From Gammaproteobacteria bacterium (lineage in GTDB: Bacteria; Pseudomonadota; Gammaproteobacteria; Xanthomonadales; SZUA-36), in contig JAJFLB010000008.1 in the NCBI GenBank assembly GCA_021772915.1, positions 1-64,000 on the forward strand: a stretch of DNA of 64,000 nt, written 5' to 3'. The position numbers and the translations under genes were made by a program. Below, piece after piece: positions 53,331 through 62,533 of the stretch. How positions within the stretch are numbered: the first letter of the stretch is position 1; every line of letters begins with the position of its first letter. The notes under the pieces are model-generated. The model worked only from the letters and a program-made list of their open reading frames with translations. It had not been told where the DNA came from and did not search any database.

Positions 53331-53447
53331 GCCGGAGAGAGTGGCAGTGCTTCCTTCAGGACCGTATGCGTCAGGGACGACGCATCCGAGCTTACAGGGA
53401 TGTACTTGTGGCGTGTCCTGAAAGAAGTGCTGATACTCTAAGCTGGC
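53331..53447. repeat. Dispersed long palindrome, copy E
   Basis: Arms 53331-53362 and 53416-53447 pair in about three quarters of positions (inner TTCAGGAC/GTCCTGAA perfect). The loop has GTATGCGTC pairing with GACGCAT, then GAGCTTACAGGGATGTACTT and GCGTGTCC, the clearest form of the family core in forward orientation. Confidence 0.8.
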
Positions 53448-53580
53448 GGATTTGGTGTATAGAACATTGCTGAAGTTCACAGCCAGTGGATGCCTCCACT
53501 TGTAAGAGCTAACAATCATTGCGACAATCTACCAATATGAGTCATAATATCGATTATTATATAAACAAGGTGAAAATATC

Positions 53581-54582
53581 TTGAAAAAAGAAAAAAACGG
53601 GGTTCCAGATCAGGATACCCGGCTGAAATTGTTTGAGCTAATGCTCGACTGCCGGGGTCTGCAACAAAGGGCCTTCGATCTGTTTATGCAAAACATGGTC
53701 AAGGGAACGACCCACCTTGGCATGGGCCAGGAGGCGGTAGCTGCCGGCTTCGGGGCAGCCATGCACCCGGACGACTATACGTTCTGTACTTACCGGGGCC
53801 ACAACCACACCCTGGTCAGGGGCGTTTCCATGACCTCAATCCTGGGTGAGTTGATGGGACGGGACTGCGGTCTGTTGCGCGGCAAGGGTGGTTCCATGCA
53901 TTTGACCAGTGTCGAGCACGGTGCCATGGGCTCGTATGCAATTATCGGAGCGCATATGCCAATCGCGGCCGGTGCCGCCTGGTCAGCACAATACCGTGAA
54001 AGCGGTCAGGTGGCCGTTTGCTTTTTTGGTGATGGCACGACAAATATCGGCGCATTTCACGAGGCCCTCAATTTTTCCGTTATCTGGAAGCTGCCGGTCG
54101 TTTACGTTTGTGAAAATAACCAGTACATGGAATATACCCCCATAGGTGAAGTGACGGCGGTAAAGAACCCAGCCGCAGATCGTGCATCAGCCTATGGCCT
54201 CGATCCAATACTGATCGACGGTAACGACGCGGATGTCATGTATTCCCATGCCACCGCCGCGCTTGAAAAAGCCCGCCGTGGAGATGGACCCACACTGATA
54301 GAGGCGCTGACCTACCGCCATGGCGGTCATTCCCGTGCCGACCCGGGGAAATACCGGCCCGACGAAGAAGTGGAGGCGTGGAAGAAGCTAGATCCGGTCA
54401 AGACATACCGGCAACGCCTGCTGGAAGCAGGTATTGCAGAATCAATTCTGGAGGAGTTGGAGAGTGTCTCAAACCAAAAGGTGGACGAGGCAACCGAGAC
54501 GGCCAGTAACAGTCCGCCACCGCCACTGGATATAGCCCACACAGACTTATGGGCAGATGGGGGTGCGTCATGGCGAAATTAA
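53581..54582 (+). CDS. 2-oxoacid/acetoin dehydrogenase E1 alpha subunit
   Basis: A 333-residue thiamine-diphosphate-dependent dehydrogenase subunit. The cofactor motif FFGDGTTNIGAFHEALN runs to CENNQY, and THLGMGQEAVAAG and YRGHNHTLVRG are standard. The phosphorylation-loop-like segment TYRHGGHSRADPGKYR is closest to acetoin dehydrogenase AcoA and PDH E1-alpha. The start is TTG 53581 with AAGGTG upstream. With E1-beta and E2 it forms a decarboxylating complex; the keto acid or acetoin-like substrate cannot be read. Confidence 0.92.
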   Translation: MKKEKNGVPDQDTRLKLFELMLDCRGLQQRAFDLFMQNMVKGTTHLGMGQEAVAAGFGAAMHPDDYTFCTYRGHNHTLVRGVSMTSILGELMGRDCGLLRGKGGSMHLTSVEHGAMGSYAIIGAHMPIAAGAAWSAQYRESGQVAVCFFGDGTTNIGAFHEALNFSVIWKLPVVYVCENNQYMEYTPIGEVTAVKNPAADRASAYGLDPILIDGNDADVMYSHATAALEKARRGDGPTLIEALTYRHGGHSRADPGKYRPDEEVEAWKKLDPVKTYRQRLLEAGIAESILEELESVSNQKVDEATETASNSPPPPLDIAHTDLWADGGASWRN

Positions 54583-55547
54583 GTTATCGCGAGGCCGTTT
54601 CAGCGGCAATCGCACAGGAAATGCGTCGGGATTCTTCGGTCATCTTTATTGGCGAGGACGTTGCCGCCGCCGGCGGTGTGTTCAAGACGACGGAAGGGTT
54701 GCAGGAGGAGTTCGGACCCATCCGAGTCAGGGACACACCGATATCCGAGCAGGCCATTCTTGGCGCCACCATGGGTGCAGCCATGACCGGTCTGCGCCCA
54801 GTAGCTGAAATCATGTTTTCCGACTTCTTCGCCGTGTGCTGGGACATTGTCGCCAATCAGATTGCCAAGACGCGTTACATGACCAACGGTCAATGCACAT
54901 TTCCGCTGGTCATCCGGGCGGCAAATGGCGGTGGCGTCCGGTTTGGTGCACAGCATTCCCAAAGTGTCGAAAACTGGGCCATGGCAATCCCCGGTTTGAA
55001 GGTCGTTGCACCCTCCTGCGCAAGCGATGTGAAGGGTCTGCTTGCGGCAGCCATCCGGGACCCGGATCCCGTATTGTTTTTCGAACAAAAATCGTTGTAT
55101 GGAAGGAAAGACGAAGTACCTGACGGTGAGCATGTTGTGCCGTTGGGTCAGGCCAAGGTTCTCAGGGAAGGTGATGACGTGACCATCGTCGCCCTGGCCG
55201 CAATGGTACCCAAAGCACAAAAGGCAGCGGATGTTCTCCAGGTGGAGCATGGTATCTCGGCCAGCGTGATTGATTTGCGATCATTGGTTCCACTCGACAC
55301 CACAACTGTCTTTGAGTCTGTTTCATCCACCGGTCGGATGGTGACCGTAGAAGAGAATCCGCGTTTGTGCGGTTGGGGGGCAGAGTTGTCATCACTGGTC
55401 GCAGAGGAGTTGTTCTGGGATCTTGAGGGTCCCATAGTCAGGGTCACAACCCCGCATATACCCCTGCCATCGGCAGACTGTCTGGAAGATGCCGTGTTGC
55501 CGAGCCCCGGGAAGATCGTCGCGAGTGTTGTTGAGCTGGTTGACTGA
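54570..55547 (+). CDS. 2-oxoacid/acetoin dehydrogenase E1 beta subunit
   Basis: A 325-residue subunit starting MAKLSYREAVSAAI at 54570, overlapping the alpha gene by 13 bases; the frame is open from 54549. Hallmarks: FIGEDVAAAGGVFKTTEGLQ, RVRDTPISEQAILGATMGAA, GVRFGAQHSQSVENWAM and SVIDLRSLVPLDT. It completes the ThDP site with the alpha subunit. Confidence 0.93.
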   Translation: MAKLSYREAVSAAIAQEMRRDSSVIFIGEDVAAAGGVFKTTEGLQEEFGPIRVRDTPISEQAILGATMGAAMTGLRPVAEIMFSDFFAVCWDIVANQIAKTRYMTNGQCTFPLVIRAANGGGVRFGAQHSQSVENWAMAIPGLKVVAPSCASDVKGLLAAAIRDPDPVLFFEQKSLYGRKDEVPDGEHVVPLGQAKVLREGDDVTIVALAAMVPKAQKAADVLQVEHGISASVIDLRSLVPLDTTTVFESVSSTGRMVTVEENPRLCGWGAELSSLVAEELFWDLEGPIVRVTTPHIPLPSADCLEDAVLPSPGKIVASVVELVD

Positions 55548-55549
55548 CG

Positions 55550-56758
55550 ATGAAAATCCTGATGCCACAACTCGGTGAAACCGTAACTGAAGGGACCATA
55601 TCGGCCTGGCACAAGCAGCCGGGTGATGAGGTGGAAAAAGACGAGCTACTGGTAGATGTGGAAACCGACAAGGTTGCCACCGAAATTCCAGCGCCCCTGA
55701 GTGGCGTGCTGAGGCAAGTCCTGGTCGCAGAGGGTGAAACGGTTGACGTAGGCACCATCCTGGCCGTCATCGGTGATGAGGATGAAGTTATCGAAACAAC
55801 CACCACGCCGGAACCCGAAACCACACAGAACGGGGTAACATCCCCCGTTGAAGGCAAGCGTGATTCTGCCCCAAAAGGCGCCGATGGAAAGCTCTCACCG
55901 GCGGTTCGCCGGCTGATTTCAACGCATCAGCTGGATATCAGCACCATTACCGGCACGGGCCGTGATGGCAGGATTCGCAAGCAGGACATTCTGGCGGCCA
56001 TCGAGTCAAGAGATAATGCAGCTCCGGTTGCTGTTACTGAATCCGATGGCAAGCTGGTCCCGTTTGACCGGATCAGAAAGGTGACGGCTGAACACATGGT
56101 GCAATCCAAGGCAACGAGTCCGCATGTATTACAGGCCATTGATGTCCGGTTTCACGCGGTCGACGGGGTTCGTCAGACGCGCCGTGAAGCCTGGCGCGAA
56201 CAGCAGGGTTATTCGTTGAGCTACCTGCCCTTCATAGCCCGTGCAGTATGCCGGGCCCTGCCTGAATTCCCACGTCTTAATGCCAGCGTTGAAGGGCAGG
56301 CTCTGCGTTTACATGATCAGATCAACCTGGCAATAGCAGTGGACCTGGGTGAAGCGGGTCTGGTTGCACCGGTGATCCACGCTGCCGACCAACTGACGGT
56401 GCCGGAACTTGCCGGCAGGATTAATGACCTTGCGGAGCGTGCTCGCAGCCAGCAATTGCGACAGGACGATGTGACTGGCGGCACCTATACGCTTTCCAAT
56501 CCGGGTCCGTTCGGCACATTATTTACCGCACCCATCATCAATCAGCCCCAGGTTGCGATCCTGTCGGTTGACGCGATTTCCAAACGCGCCGTCGTGGAAG
56601 AAGGCCCGGAGGGTGATGCGATTCTTGTCCGACCGGTTGGTGTGCTAGCCCAGTCGTTCGACCACCGTGCGGTTGATGGTGCTTATTCCGCAGCCTTTCT
56701 GGCCCGGGTGAAACAACTGATAGAGAATGAAGACTGGTCCAGGGAGTTTGAAGCATGA
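55550..56758 (+). CDS. Dihydrolipoamide acyltransferase (E2)
   Basis: A 402-residue E2. One lipoyl domain (1-76) with the lipoylated Lys41 in VETDKVATE, an acidic linker, a peripheral-subunit-binding domain (about 107-143, LSPAVRRLISTHQLDIS) and the catalytic domain with FDHRAVDGAY (His372, Asp376). No dihydrolipoamide dehydrogenase (E3) gene lies nearby, so the complex probably borrows a housekeeping E3. It begins two bases after the E1-beta stop, and its stop overlaps the cytochrome gene start (ATGA). Confidence 0.93.
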   Translation: MKILMPQLGETVTEGTISAWHKQPGDEVEKDELLVDVETDKVATEIPAPLSGVLRQVLVAEGETVDVGTILAVIGDEDEVIETTTTPEPETTQNGVTSPVEGKRDSAPKGADGKLSPAVRRLISTHQLDISTITGTGRDGRIRKQDILAAIESRDNAAPVAVTESDGKLVPFDRIRKVTAEHMVQSKATSPHVLQAIDVRFHAVDGVRQTRREAWREQQGYSLSYLPFIARAVCRALPEFPRLNASVEGQALRLHDQINLAIAVDLGEAGLVAPVIHAADQLTVPELAGRINDLAERARSQQLRQDDVTGGTYTLSNPGPFGTLFTAPIINQPQVAILSVDAISKRAVVEEGPEGDAILVRPVGVLAQSFDHRAVDGAYSAAFLARVKQLIENEDWSREFEA

Positions 56759-58512
56759 TCCATTTATCGATACCAACAATAATTCTTTCCCTACTGTTTG
56801 CGAGTAACTCGCTGGCCGGTGGAAATCCAGGTGCGACGGTTAAGCTTGGTGACCTGATCAAGCAAGGCGAGGAGTTTTACAAAAAGCCTGTCTCCTGCTG
56901 GGTGTGTCATGGAGAAAAAGCCGAAGGCCGTGTCGGTCCGGCACTGCTCACCGGGCCGTCTGCGGCGTTTATCTGGGAGCAGATACAATCCAACCCGCAA
57001 ATGGGAATCATTGCCTCGGAGTTGAAACCCACCGACGACGACCTGGTGGGAGTCGCCTTGTACATTCGCGAGCTCGCCGGACTTGATGTCGATGTCAAAC
57101 TTGTTGAAGCCCTGCGGTCAGAACTGGCCACGGCCAAGTCAATGCAGGTCGAAGAGGCGGTTACCATTAAATCCAGCCGGGACCTGGCGGTTGAAAAAAT
57201 TGAAACATTTGCGTCTGTTCTTGCCGACTGGCAACGCAAATCCAGAACCGGAAGCCTGGCACGCTCGTATGAATCCCGGGTGCTGGCCACTTTTGATCCC
57301 GGCGAGGCCAAATTCACACCACAGCCGGGCAAAACATATTTCTATGAGAACGTGGGCAACGCCAGCAATCCGTCGGTGATGCCGACGGGTTTCAGTAACG
57401 CAGCGTCCAGCCAGGTGGTCGTGGGTGACGCAGATACCAAGGAAGTCATTGCAAGTTACATGATCCCACCGGTCTTGCGCTCCGCCGTGCACACCACCGC
57501 CATGACCCCGGATGGAAAATACGTGTACATCGTCGGCTCAAGGGAAGGTGGTCTCGATCCGAAGGCAAGTCTGCGAACGACGGCTTCGGTACTCAAGGTA
57601 GACGCCCTGACCTTGCAGCCCGTTAAACAGTTCACCATTGGTGGACGTTTTCACCATGGGCAGGTTTTTCAGGATCGTTACATGTTGCTGGACACCTTTG
57701 CACGTGACCCCGACGGGCTCGACATCATGCTGTTCGACCCAGCAACCGATACCGTGATCGGTGGCATCCGAGATGAGGACCTGGGTGGGGCAACCTATAC
57801 GGCTTTTACCGATAACAAGTTTATCTATGTGCTGATGGAGCCCACCGGTTATGCACCTGGTAGCTCAACGGGGATGACCGCGATCCGGAATCTGTACCGC
57901 GGCAAGCTGGTGACCATGAGACCTTTTTGGGTGGTTAAGATTGATCCCGAAACCTGGGAGGTGCTCCAGGAGTACCCACTCCCGGGCTTCCGCCCCAACT
58001 GGATCGAAATCGATTCAAACAGCGAGTACATGTACGTCACCCAGGCGGGCACCTCCAATATCAGCAAAATCAACATTGAGACAGGACAAATAGACTGGAC
58101 CGCAGGCACGGGTATCGGACCCTACGGGGCCAACCTCAACGCGGACGAATCTGAGATCTGGATCGCCGACAAGGGTGAAGGCACCGGTCACTTTGGACGC
58201 ACGCTTACCGTGTTGAACGCAGATAGCGGACAAATACTGGAAACCGTATTTTCCGGCTACCAGGTGGATCACGTATTGCTCGCCCCAAATGGCAAGGAAA
58301 TGTGGGCCACCGCCAATGGCGAGGGCAAGATTTTCGTTTTCGATGCCAGGACGCGACAACAGACCCATGTCATCGATATGCCACAGTTTGGCGACCCGCA
58401 TGGTCTGGTTTGGGTGCAATACGACCAGCAGGGCAACTCCAGGGTCGTTCGCGATCAGGGGGGGTTCCATAACGGGGCAAGCCCGGCAAAAGTGGGTGCT
58501 GATGCACACTAA
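56755..58512 (+). CDS. Periplasmic c-type cytochrome fused to a YVTN-like beta-propeller
   Basis: A 585-residue exported protein. After a signal peptide (1-21, NSLAGG) a small monohaem cytochrome c domain has the haem site CWVCH (Cys48, Cys51, His52) and a possible axial Met in NPQMGI. From about 180 a beta-propeller follows, with repeats such as MTPDGKYVYIVGSREGG and TVLNADSGQILETVFSGY, as in YVTN/nitrous-oxide-reductase-like surface propellers. Such fusions usually transfer electrons from a periplasmic dehydrogenase or are themselves oxidases. It overlaps the E2 gene by four bases, an unusual coupling of a cytoplasmic dehydrogenase complex with a periplasmic redox protein. Confidence 0.87.
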   Translation: MIHLSIPTIILSLLFASNSLAGGNPGATVKLGDLIKQGEEFYKKPVSCWVCHGEKAEGRVGPALLTGPSAAFIWEQIQSNPQMGIIASELKPTDDDLVGVALYIRELAGLDVDVKLVEALRSELATAKSMQVEEAVTIKSSRDLAVEKIETFASVLADWQRKSRTGSLARSYESRVLATFDPGEAKFTPQPGKTYFYENVGNASNPSVMPTGFSNAASSQVVVGDADTKEVIASYMIPPVLRSAVHTTAMTPDGKYVYIVGSREGGLDPKASLRTTASVLKVDALTLQPVKQFTIGGRFHHGQVFQDRYMLLDTFARDPDGLDIMLFDPATDTVIGGIRDEDLGGATYTAFTDNKFIYVLMEPTGYAPGSSTGMTAIRNLYRGKLVTMRPFWVVKIDPETWEVLQEYPLPGFRPNWIEIDSNSEYMYVTQAGTSNISKINIETGQIDWTAGTGIGPYGANLNADESEIWIADKGEGTGHFGRTLTVLNADSGQILETVFSGYQVDHVLLAPNGKEMWATANGEGKIFVFDARTRQQTHVIDMPQFGDPHGLVWVQYDQQGNSRVVRDQGGFHNGASPAKVGADAH

Positions 58513-59623
58513 GGAATATCGCACCAATCGTGTGTTGATGCAAAGGCCTAACCGACAGCGACTGATTTTAGCCTTCTTGCTAAGCCTTGCCCTTGGTGGC
58601 TGTGCGGGCGGACAGGTCCGGGCCGAGCCGTGTATGGAGATCATCCTGACCGGCACCATGGGGGGGCCACCCGCTTTTGGTGGGCTGGCCCATGCGGGCA
58701 CATTGATAAAGTACGGTGACACTGGTAACGCCTGTGGTGACGTATTACTTCAATTCGACACCGGCCGGGGAACACAGCAGGCGCTTTCGAAGTTGGGCAC
58801 CAGTTCGGCGCAACTTGATGCGGTGTTCTTAACCCACATGCACTCAGACCACAGCGAGGGCCTAGCCGAACTCGCTCAACTCCGCTGGCACTTTCTGGCC
58901 GGATCGCTTGACGTCGTGTGCAGCGCCGATGTCGCCGCGACAGAACCTCCTCCCGAACGCACCATGAGTTGCGGAAATTTCGTGCGCAATATCGCCGAAC
59001 CCCTGTTGCGCTCGGGTGAGATCGCGCAAAGACTTGCTGAAAACCCCCTCAGAAACCCGGGCGGACCAGCCGCGTTGCTGCAACTAAAATCAGTTGCCAT
59101 TCCCTTACCCGAGACTCCAGGCACAGTGGTCTGGAGTTCGGGAGAAGTAAAGGTCAGCGCCATTGGCTCATCTCACGTCGCCGGACACTTGTCCTACCGG
59201 GTTGATACACCCGCGGGTAGTGTTGTAATTGGTGGGGATGCGGGTAACAAGCAACCGGTCCCACCCCGAGCATCCTCAACCTCTGACCGGGTTGAAGCAT
59301 TGGCCCGGGGAGCCGACGTCATTGTACATTCCACCATTCACCCCGTGATGGGCCCGGGGAAAGGCAGTGGATTTCCGGAGCACGTTTTCTACCGGCAAAG
59401 CACCGCCACGGATCTCGGTGCCATGGCCCGTCGGGCCGGCGCCTCACATTTGATATTGACCCATCTGATACCCGCGCTTGGGGCTGCAGATCATGGCCCG
59501 TATACAGTACCGGGGAGTGGCCTGGGTGAAAACGATTACCTGAGCGCCACCCGTACCAGCGGTTTTGAGGGCAAAATTCATGTCGGCCGAGACTTGCTGA
59601 CTTTGCGACTCCCTTCGAACTAA
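58502..59623 (+). CDS. MBL-fold metallo-hydrolase lipoprotein
   Basis: A protein of about 373 residues from the ATG at 58502, which overlaps the cytochrome gene by 11 bases; ATG 58538 gives a cleaner signal peptide. The signal ends in the lipobox LGGC, so it is envelope-anchored. The metallo-beta-lactamase motif THMHSDHSEGL binds two metals; later ligands lie in GSSHVAGH, IGGDAG and LTHLIPALG. The overall form resembles RNase Z/arylsulfatase-type MBL proteins (ATSA-like), but in the periplasm it should hydrolyse an ester, sulfate or lactone. Last gene of the E1-E2-cytochrome operon. Confidence 0.87.
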   Translation: MHTKEYRTNRVLMQRPNRQRLILAFLLSLALGGCAGGQVRAEPCMEIILTGTMGGPPAFGGLAHAGTLIKYGDTGNACGDVLLQFDTGRGTQQALSKLGTSSAQLDAVFLTHMHSDHSEGLAELAQLRWHFLAGSLDVVCSADVAATEPPPERTMSCGNFVRNIAEPLLRSGEIAQRLAENPLRNPGGPAALLQLKSVAIPLPETPGTVVWSSGEVKVSAIGSSHVAGHLSYRVDTPAGSVVIGGDAGNKQPVPPRASSTSDRVEALARGADVIVHSTIHPVMGPGKGSGFPEHVFYRQSTATDLGAMARRAGASHLILTHLIPALGAADHGPYTVPGSGLGENDYLSATRTSGFEGKIHVGRDLLTLRLPSN

Positions 59624-60006
59624 CCTGAACATTGGTGCAAAACGCGGCACGGCAAAACACTCTTTTGCCATTCACTTCATACCTTAAGTCGTGGCACCTC
59701 AGAGCGAATAATCCCGAACACCATAGTATTGCCCCGCCCTAATTTCTTCGTTGAAATATCTACATTAATTAAAATATCGCAAATAATGGTTATTTTCACA
59801 TTTTGTGGTAATATTAGAGAAAGTAGTTATTTTTTATAAAAAGCGTGCATCGAAGTGTGGCAGCTTAACAAGGCAAAAAGAGTTCCGGACAAGGTGATGT
59901 TTGTTTATCTCCAAACAGCCTATTTGTCACCAAGTGTTGCATCGAATCCATTTTCCACGCTGTATTTTTGAAAATTACGGACAACTTAAATAGTTTGGGA
60001 GGCGTC
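59624..60006. promoter_or_regulatory. Leader region of the TonB receptor gene
   Basis: 383 bases, AT-rich from 59750. Contains AAATATCGCAAAT (59773 region), matching the ATATCGC motif of the other catabolic leaders, and a T/A-rich run near 59825. GGGAGG just before 60007 is the ribosome site. No terminator for the MBL gene is clear. Confidence 0.4.
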
Positions 60007-62415
60007 ATGCTGTTAGATTCAACCAAGAACCAGCCGTTGGGCTGGAAACAGGCAGGGTCAGTTCTTTTAACCCTGACATTCGTGTTGTTCCTGCTCGCAC
60101 CGGTGCAACAAGTCTTCGCACAGAGTGAACAGGCCAGCAACGCGGTACTCGAAGAAATCCTGGTGACCTCCCGTCGCTACGAGGAAAGTCTTGAAGATGC
60201 GCCGGTCGCGGTGGGTGTCATGACCGAGGACTACATGAAGAAAAACAGAATCACCCGCGCCGATGACTTGATGGAAACCTCACCGGGTGCAACCTGGGAG
60301 AGCTTCAGCAAAATGCAGCCGGTCGCCAGTATGCGCGGTGTCATCGCGCCAACTCCGGGTAACGCTTCCAGCGAAGCGTCAATTCAGACAGTGCAGGATA
60401 ACGTCGTGATCACCAAGGACTCGATGAAGTACCCGACGATTTATGACATGGCGCGTGTCGAGGTCATGCGCGGCCCACAGGGGACCGCCTTTGGCCGCAA
60501 CGCGTCGGTCGGCCTGATTCACTTCGTTTCGAATCGGCCAAGCCAGGATGAGTCCGGCGGCAATGCCACTCTGACATTTGGCTCAGACGAATTGGTTGAA
60601 CTGGACGGATTCATCACCGGACAGTTTTCGGATACGGTCTCGGCTCGCCTGGCGTTCAATCATGATCAGCAGGACGGGCCCACGCAATCGGTCACCACCG
60701 GCGAAGGACTGGACGGTGATCAGAACACGGCTTTGCGCGCCTCCCTGTTAATAGAGCCCAGTGACACATTCAGCGCCTACCTGAAAGTGGAATACAGTGC
60801 CGACCGGGACGATGCACCGGTTCGTAGTGCTTACTACCAGCCTGGTACAGGCCTGACCTACGCGAATGACCCGTTTGTCAGGGGCCGAGCTGACGGTGGT
60901 CCCTACGCAGTGACCTGGTTCCGTCCTCAGGATCCATTCCTGAACGAGATATCTTCCGGTTTCGACTTCAGCACCGACAGGGATATCCTGACCATGGCTG
61001 CGGAACTCGTCTGGAACCTGGATAACGACCTGACGGTAACCTCGATCACAGGTTACCTCGACGGTGACACACATTCATTGATGGACCTCGTTGGCACACC
61101 CAACAATGTCTCGTTCCAGGAAGTGGCAAATGACGCAACGTCATTCAGTACCGAACTTCGCCTGGATAACATGGCAAGCGGCAATTCGATTCGCTGGTTA
61201 GCGGGTGTGTACTACATGACCGATGAGGAAGATCGTTTCGAGCAGAATATCTTCCAGGCGGATGGAGCCCGGCTTGGCCCGTGGGTTGAAACGCACATGG
61301 GAACCATTGCCAACAACAATACGGACAGCTATTCGGTTTTTGGTGAGATTTCTTTTGATATCAACGATAGGACAACACTGACCTATGGCGGTCGTTTCGT
61401 CGATGACAGCAAGGACTACCTGTACGGTGTTCGTGCCTGGGGAGCGAACAAACAGATTGCTGGCGTACCTGGAGTTGGTCCCGGTGTCGATGGTGTAGCA
61501 CAGGTTTGCCCCCTGGCTGGCCCACCGAACGGAACCTGTGGATCTGAAGCGAATCCGCTTGGATTCACCAACCACCCGGTTAGCGATTCCTGGACTGACT
61601 ACATCTCCAAGTTGTCCCTGGCGTATGAGATCAATGACAACCTCAACATCTACGGCCTGTATTCAGAAGGGTTCAAGAGCGGCACGTTCCAGCCCGACGC
61701 GCGTAACAAGGCCAGCGCTGATGTGGTTGTCGAGCCGGAAACGTCATGGAATTTTGAGATCGGATTGAAGGGCTCCGCACCACGCTATCGGTACGCCATC
61801 ACCGCCTACAGATTGGAAGTCGAGGGCGTGCAGACGATCAATCTGGTGCCGGTTGCCGCGGGCTTTACCGGTCTGATCAGCAACGTCGGTCGTGTCGAAT
61901 CGACGGGTCTTGAACTCGAAGGCTCGTTCCTGATTTCGGATAACTTCCTGTTAAGCGGAACTGTCGGCCTGATCGACGCCGAGATGAAAGACACGCCGGA
62001 TCCGACTGGCGCCATCGACCCGGGCACGGGTCAGGTTTACCAACTCGATGGCCATCGGCCGGCGGGTGCACCAGAGTGGACTTACACTCTTTTCGGCGAA
62101 TATTCGGTCGACCTGAGCAATGGTTCGAGCCTGCAGTTCCGGGCAGACGTGCGCTCGCGGAGCGACGTATTCAACCAGACGTCAAATCGCTTTACGAATC
62201 CCCCGCTGCGCTTGCGTCCCGAAGTCACCAACTTTGGTGCTCGGGTTACCTGGAGATCGGCGGATGAGAACCTGACGGTCTCGATATGGGGCAAAAATAT
62301 CAACGAAGACGTGGATATTGAGAACTTCGGTCCACCCAGCCCTTGCTGCAGTTCGTTCGCAGCTGGCTTCCGCGGCAAGCGCAGCTTTGGCGCAACGGTT
62401 AGCTATGGCTTTTAG
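60007..62415 (+). CDS. TonB-dependent outer-membrane receptor
   Basis: An 802-residue receptor from the ATG at 60007 (GGGAGG upstream; a TTG at 59968 is less likely). Signal peptide to about residue 39 (QVFAQ), TonB box EEILVTSRR, plug domain with PVASMRGV and VEVMRGPQGTAFGRNASVG, then a 22-strand barrel with AYEINDNLNIYGLYSEGFKSG and terminal strand SFGATVSYGF. It belongs to the large iron-complex/organic-nutrient receptor class; placement beside a catabolic operon favours an organic ligand over a siderophore. Confidence 0.95.
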   Translation: MLLDSTKNQPLGWKQAGSVLLTLTFVLFLLAPVQQVFAQSEQASNAVLEEILVTSRRYEESLEDAPVAVGVMTEDYMKKNRITRADDLMETSPGATWESFSKMQPVASMRGVIAPTPGNASSEASIQTVQDNVVITKDSMKYPTIYDMARVEVMRGPQGTAFGRNASVGLIHFVSNRPSQDESGGNATLTFGSDELVELDGFITGQFSDTVSARLAFNHDQQDGPTQSVTTGEGLDGDQNTALRASLLIEPSDTFSAYLKVEYSADRDDAPVRSAYYQPGTGLTYANDPFVRGRADGGPYAVTWFRPQDPFLNEISSGFDFSTDRDILTMAAELVWNLDNDLTVTSITGYLDGDTHSLMDLVGTPNNVSFQEVANDATSFSTELRLDNMASGNSIRWLAGVYYMTDEEDRFEQNIFQADGARLGPWVETHMGTIANNNTDSYSVFGEISFDINDRTTLTYGGRFVDDSKDYLYGVRAWGANKQIAGVPGVGPGVDGVAQVCPLAGPPNGTCGSEANPLGFTNHPVSDSWTDYISKLSLAYEINDNLNIYGLYSEGFKSGTFQPDARNKASADVVVEPETSWNFEIGLKGSAPRYRYAITAYRLEVEGVQTINLVPVAAGFTGLISNVGRVESTGLELEGSFLISDNFLLSGTVGLIDAEMKDTPDPTGAIDPGTGQVYQLDGHRPAGAPEWTYTLFGEYSVDLSNGSSLQFRADVRSRSDVFNQTSNRFTNPPLRLRPEVTNFGARVTWRSADENLTVSIWGKNINEDVDIENFGPPSPCCSSFAAGFRGKRSFGATVSYGF

Positions 62416-62451
62416 GATTTAACAGTGGTCCTTTAAAGTCCTGGCAATTTG

Positions 62452-62481
62452 AACGGCAATCCATTGGGTTGCCGTTTTTTT
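62452..62481 (+). terminator. Rho-independent terminator of the TonB receptor gene
   Basis: AACGGCAA and TTGCCGTT form an eight-base perfect stem around a nine-base loop and run into seven T residues, 36 bases after the stop codon. Confidence 0.9.
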
Positions 62482-62533
62482 ATAGGCAACGGGAATTCTG
62501 ACCGGACTACAAACGAATATAAGGAAGCGAAGT

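Larger units (their letters stand above)
53061..53580. other. Intergenic region with two palindromes and the E1-alpha leader
   Basis: 520 bases without a gene. Palindrome copies D and E occupy 53102-53231 and 53331-53447. The last 60 bases are AT-rich and hold ATCGATTAT (53549-53557) before AAGGTG, the ribosome site of the E1-alpha gene. Confidence 0.6.

Noticed and set aside
41611-53447. Palindromes as insertion sequences or att sites
   Set aside because: No transposase, integrase or target duplication is present; they are described as repeats only.
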